From Bacteroidales bacterium UBA1757 (GTDB lineage Bacteria > Bacteroidota > Bacteroidia > Bacteroidales > UBA1402): 7,679 nucleotides of DNA. Position numbers and translations under genes: made by a program. The notes beneath the pieces were generated by a model that worked only from the letters and a program-made list of their open reading frames with translations, did not search any database and was not told the origin of the DNA. The DNA is taken from the NCBI GenBank assembly GCA_002315625.1, contig DCHH01000104.1:1-7679 (forward strand). Reading direction: 5' to 3'. Position 1 is the first letter of the stretch; each line of letters starts with the position of its first letter. Positions 7,530-7,679 of this stretch are shown piece after piece.

Positions 7530-7630
7530 ATCCAAAAACTAAACGACCCGCGAAGTTACAAAAAAAAGACCGACCGAAAACCCAGATACACAGAAATCCG
7601 GTTGCTTCATTTGTCATCAGTTCCTGAGGC
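7530..7630. other. Intergenic region upstream of proB
   Basis: About 100 bases between the end of the upstream minus-strand gene and proB. It contains the putative proBA promoter, an 8-base T run (minus strand) and only weak inverted repeats: ACCGGA/TTCGGT on the minus strand with an 18-base loop, and TCAG/CTGA near 7615-7625. No RNA gene or convincing terminator is seen. Confidence 0.6.
7551..7580 (-). promoter_or_regulatory. Putative Bacteroidota-type promoter of proBA
   Basis: On the minus strand TAACTTCG (7558-7551) matches the Bacteroidota sigma-ABfr -7 consensus TAnnTTTG at all but one fixed position. A TTT at 7580-7578 sits 19 bases upstream, where the -33 TTG would be. A run of eight T (7567-7560) lies in the spacer. 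The -7 box ends 21 bases before the proB ATG, so the leader would be short, roughly 15 bases. No riboswitch or attenuator could fit in it. Confidence 0.5.
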
Positions 7631-7679
7631 TCACTTAACCAGACGAATAGAGTATCCAAAATAGCGGTATGACACGACC
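7631..7679 (-). CDS. C-terminal fragment of a gene entering from the right (possible FISUMP/SUMF-like surface protein)
   Basis: Read on the minus strand, the frame entering at 7678 runs for 15 codons to a TGA at 7633-7631 and encodes VVSYRYFGYSIRLVK. The ending G-[YFH]-S-[IV]-R-[LP]-V is a familiar C-terminus of Bacteroidota proteins with the Fibrobacter succinogenes major paralogous domain (FISUMP) or related formylglycine-generating-enzyme-like (SUMF/C-type-lectin-like) folds, often lipoproteins. Only the tail is visible, so the assignment rests on this short motif. The gene is transcribed in the same direction as proBA, but a promoter-like sequence separates them. Confidence 0.5.
   Translation of the reverse strand, partial: VVSYRYFGYSIRLVK

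Noticed and set aside
7533..7535. TTG start for proB two codons upstream
   Set aside because: The ATG at 7529 gives MKRIVVKVGSN, which fits the family N-terminus; nothing favours the TTG.
7568..7603. Terminator hairpin (minus strand) followed by T8 for the right-edge gene
   Set aside because: The only stem is 6 bp with a G-T pair, an 18-base loop and a 5-base gap before the T run; too weak to call.
1..7679. CRISPR array, insertion sequence, tRNA or toxin-antitoxin pair
   Set aside because: No regular repeats with spacers, no transposase or terminal inverted repeats, no tRNA cloverleaf and no small paired genes were recognised.

Overview
The window looks like a chromosomal segment of a Bacteroidota member, most likely of the order Bacteroidales. 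The evidence is a TonB-dependent receptor with an N-terminal carboxypeptidase-regulatory-like domain, a DUF4249 lipoprotein, and a secreted macroglobulin/plug-like protein of a type typical of that phylum. A Bacteroidota-style promoter (-7 element close to TAnnTTTG) also lies in front of proB. No genus can be named safely from the sequence alone.

Layout. Positions 1-5400 hold a tightly packed plus-strand gene string. First is a 5'-truncated TonB-dependent outer-membrane receptor (1-2199). It overlaps a DUF4249 lipoprotein (2199-3356) by one base, as TGATG. Next, 10 bases downstream, is a secreted MG2/plug-like protein (3367-5061), and 9 bases after that a small single-domain cupin (5071-5400). 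The operon promoter lies upstream of the window. A short convergent gap (5401-5455) holds copies of a GGYYCAATAGG motif. The minus strand then carries proA (5456-6697) and proB (6711-7529), transcribed proB then proA from a promoter near 7551-7580. At the right edge, also on the minus strand, are the last 15 codons of another gene (7631-7679), whose tail resembles the C-terminus of FISUMP/SUMF-like surface proteins.

How the genes work together. The receptor, DUF4249 lipoprotein and MG2/plug-like protein form an outer-membrane module, by analogy with SusC/SusD-type pairs: a barrel transporter, a surface lipoprotein that may bind substrate, and an accessory envelope protein. The substrate is unknown. 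The cupin is co-directional and closely spaced but has no obvious link to transport. ProB and ProA catalyse the first two steps of proline synthesis from glutamate and are unrelated to the first module.

The points most worth a second look are the three-gene envelope module, in particular the barrel-less protein with a TonB-plug-like segment, and the ProB that lacks the C-terminal PUA domain. No mobile element, CRISPR array, tRNA or rRNA is visible. Nothing here clearly shows an unprecedented system.
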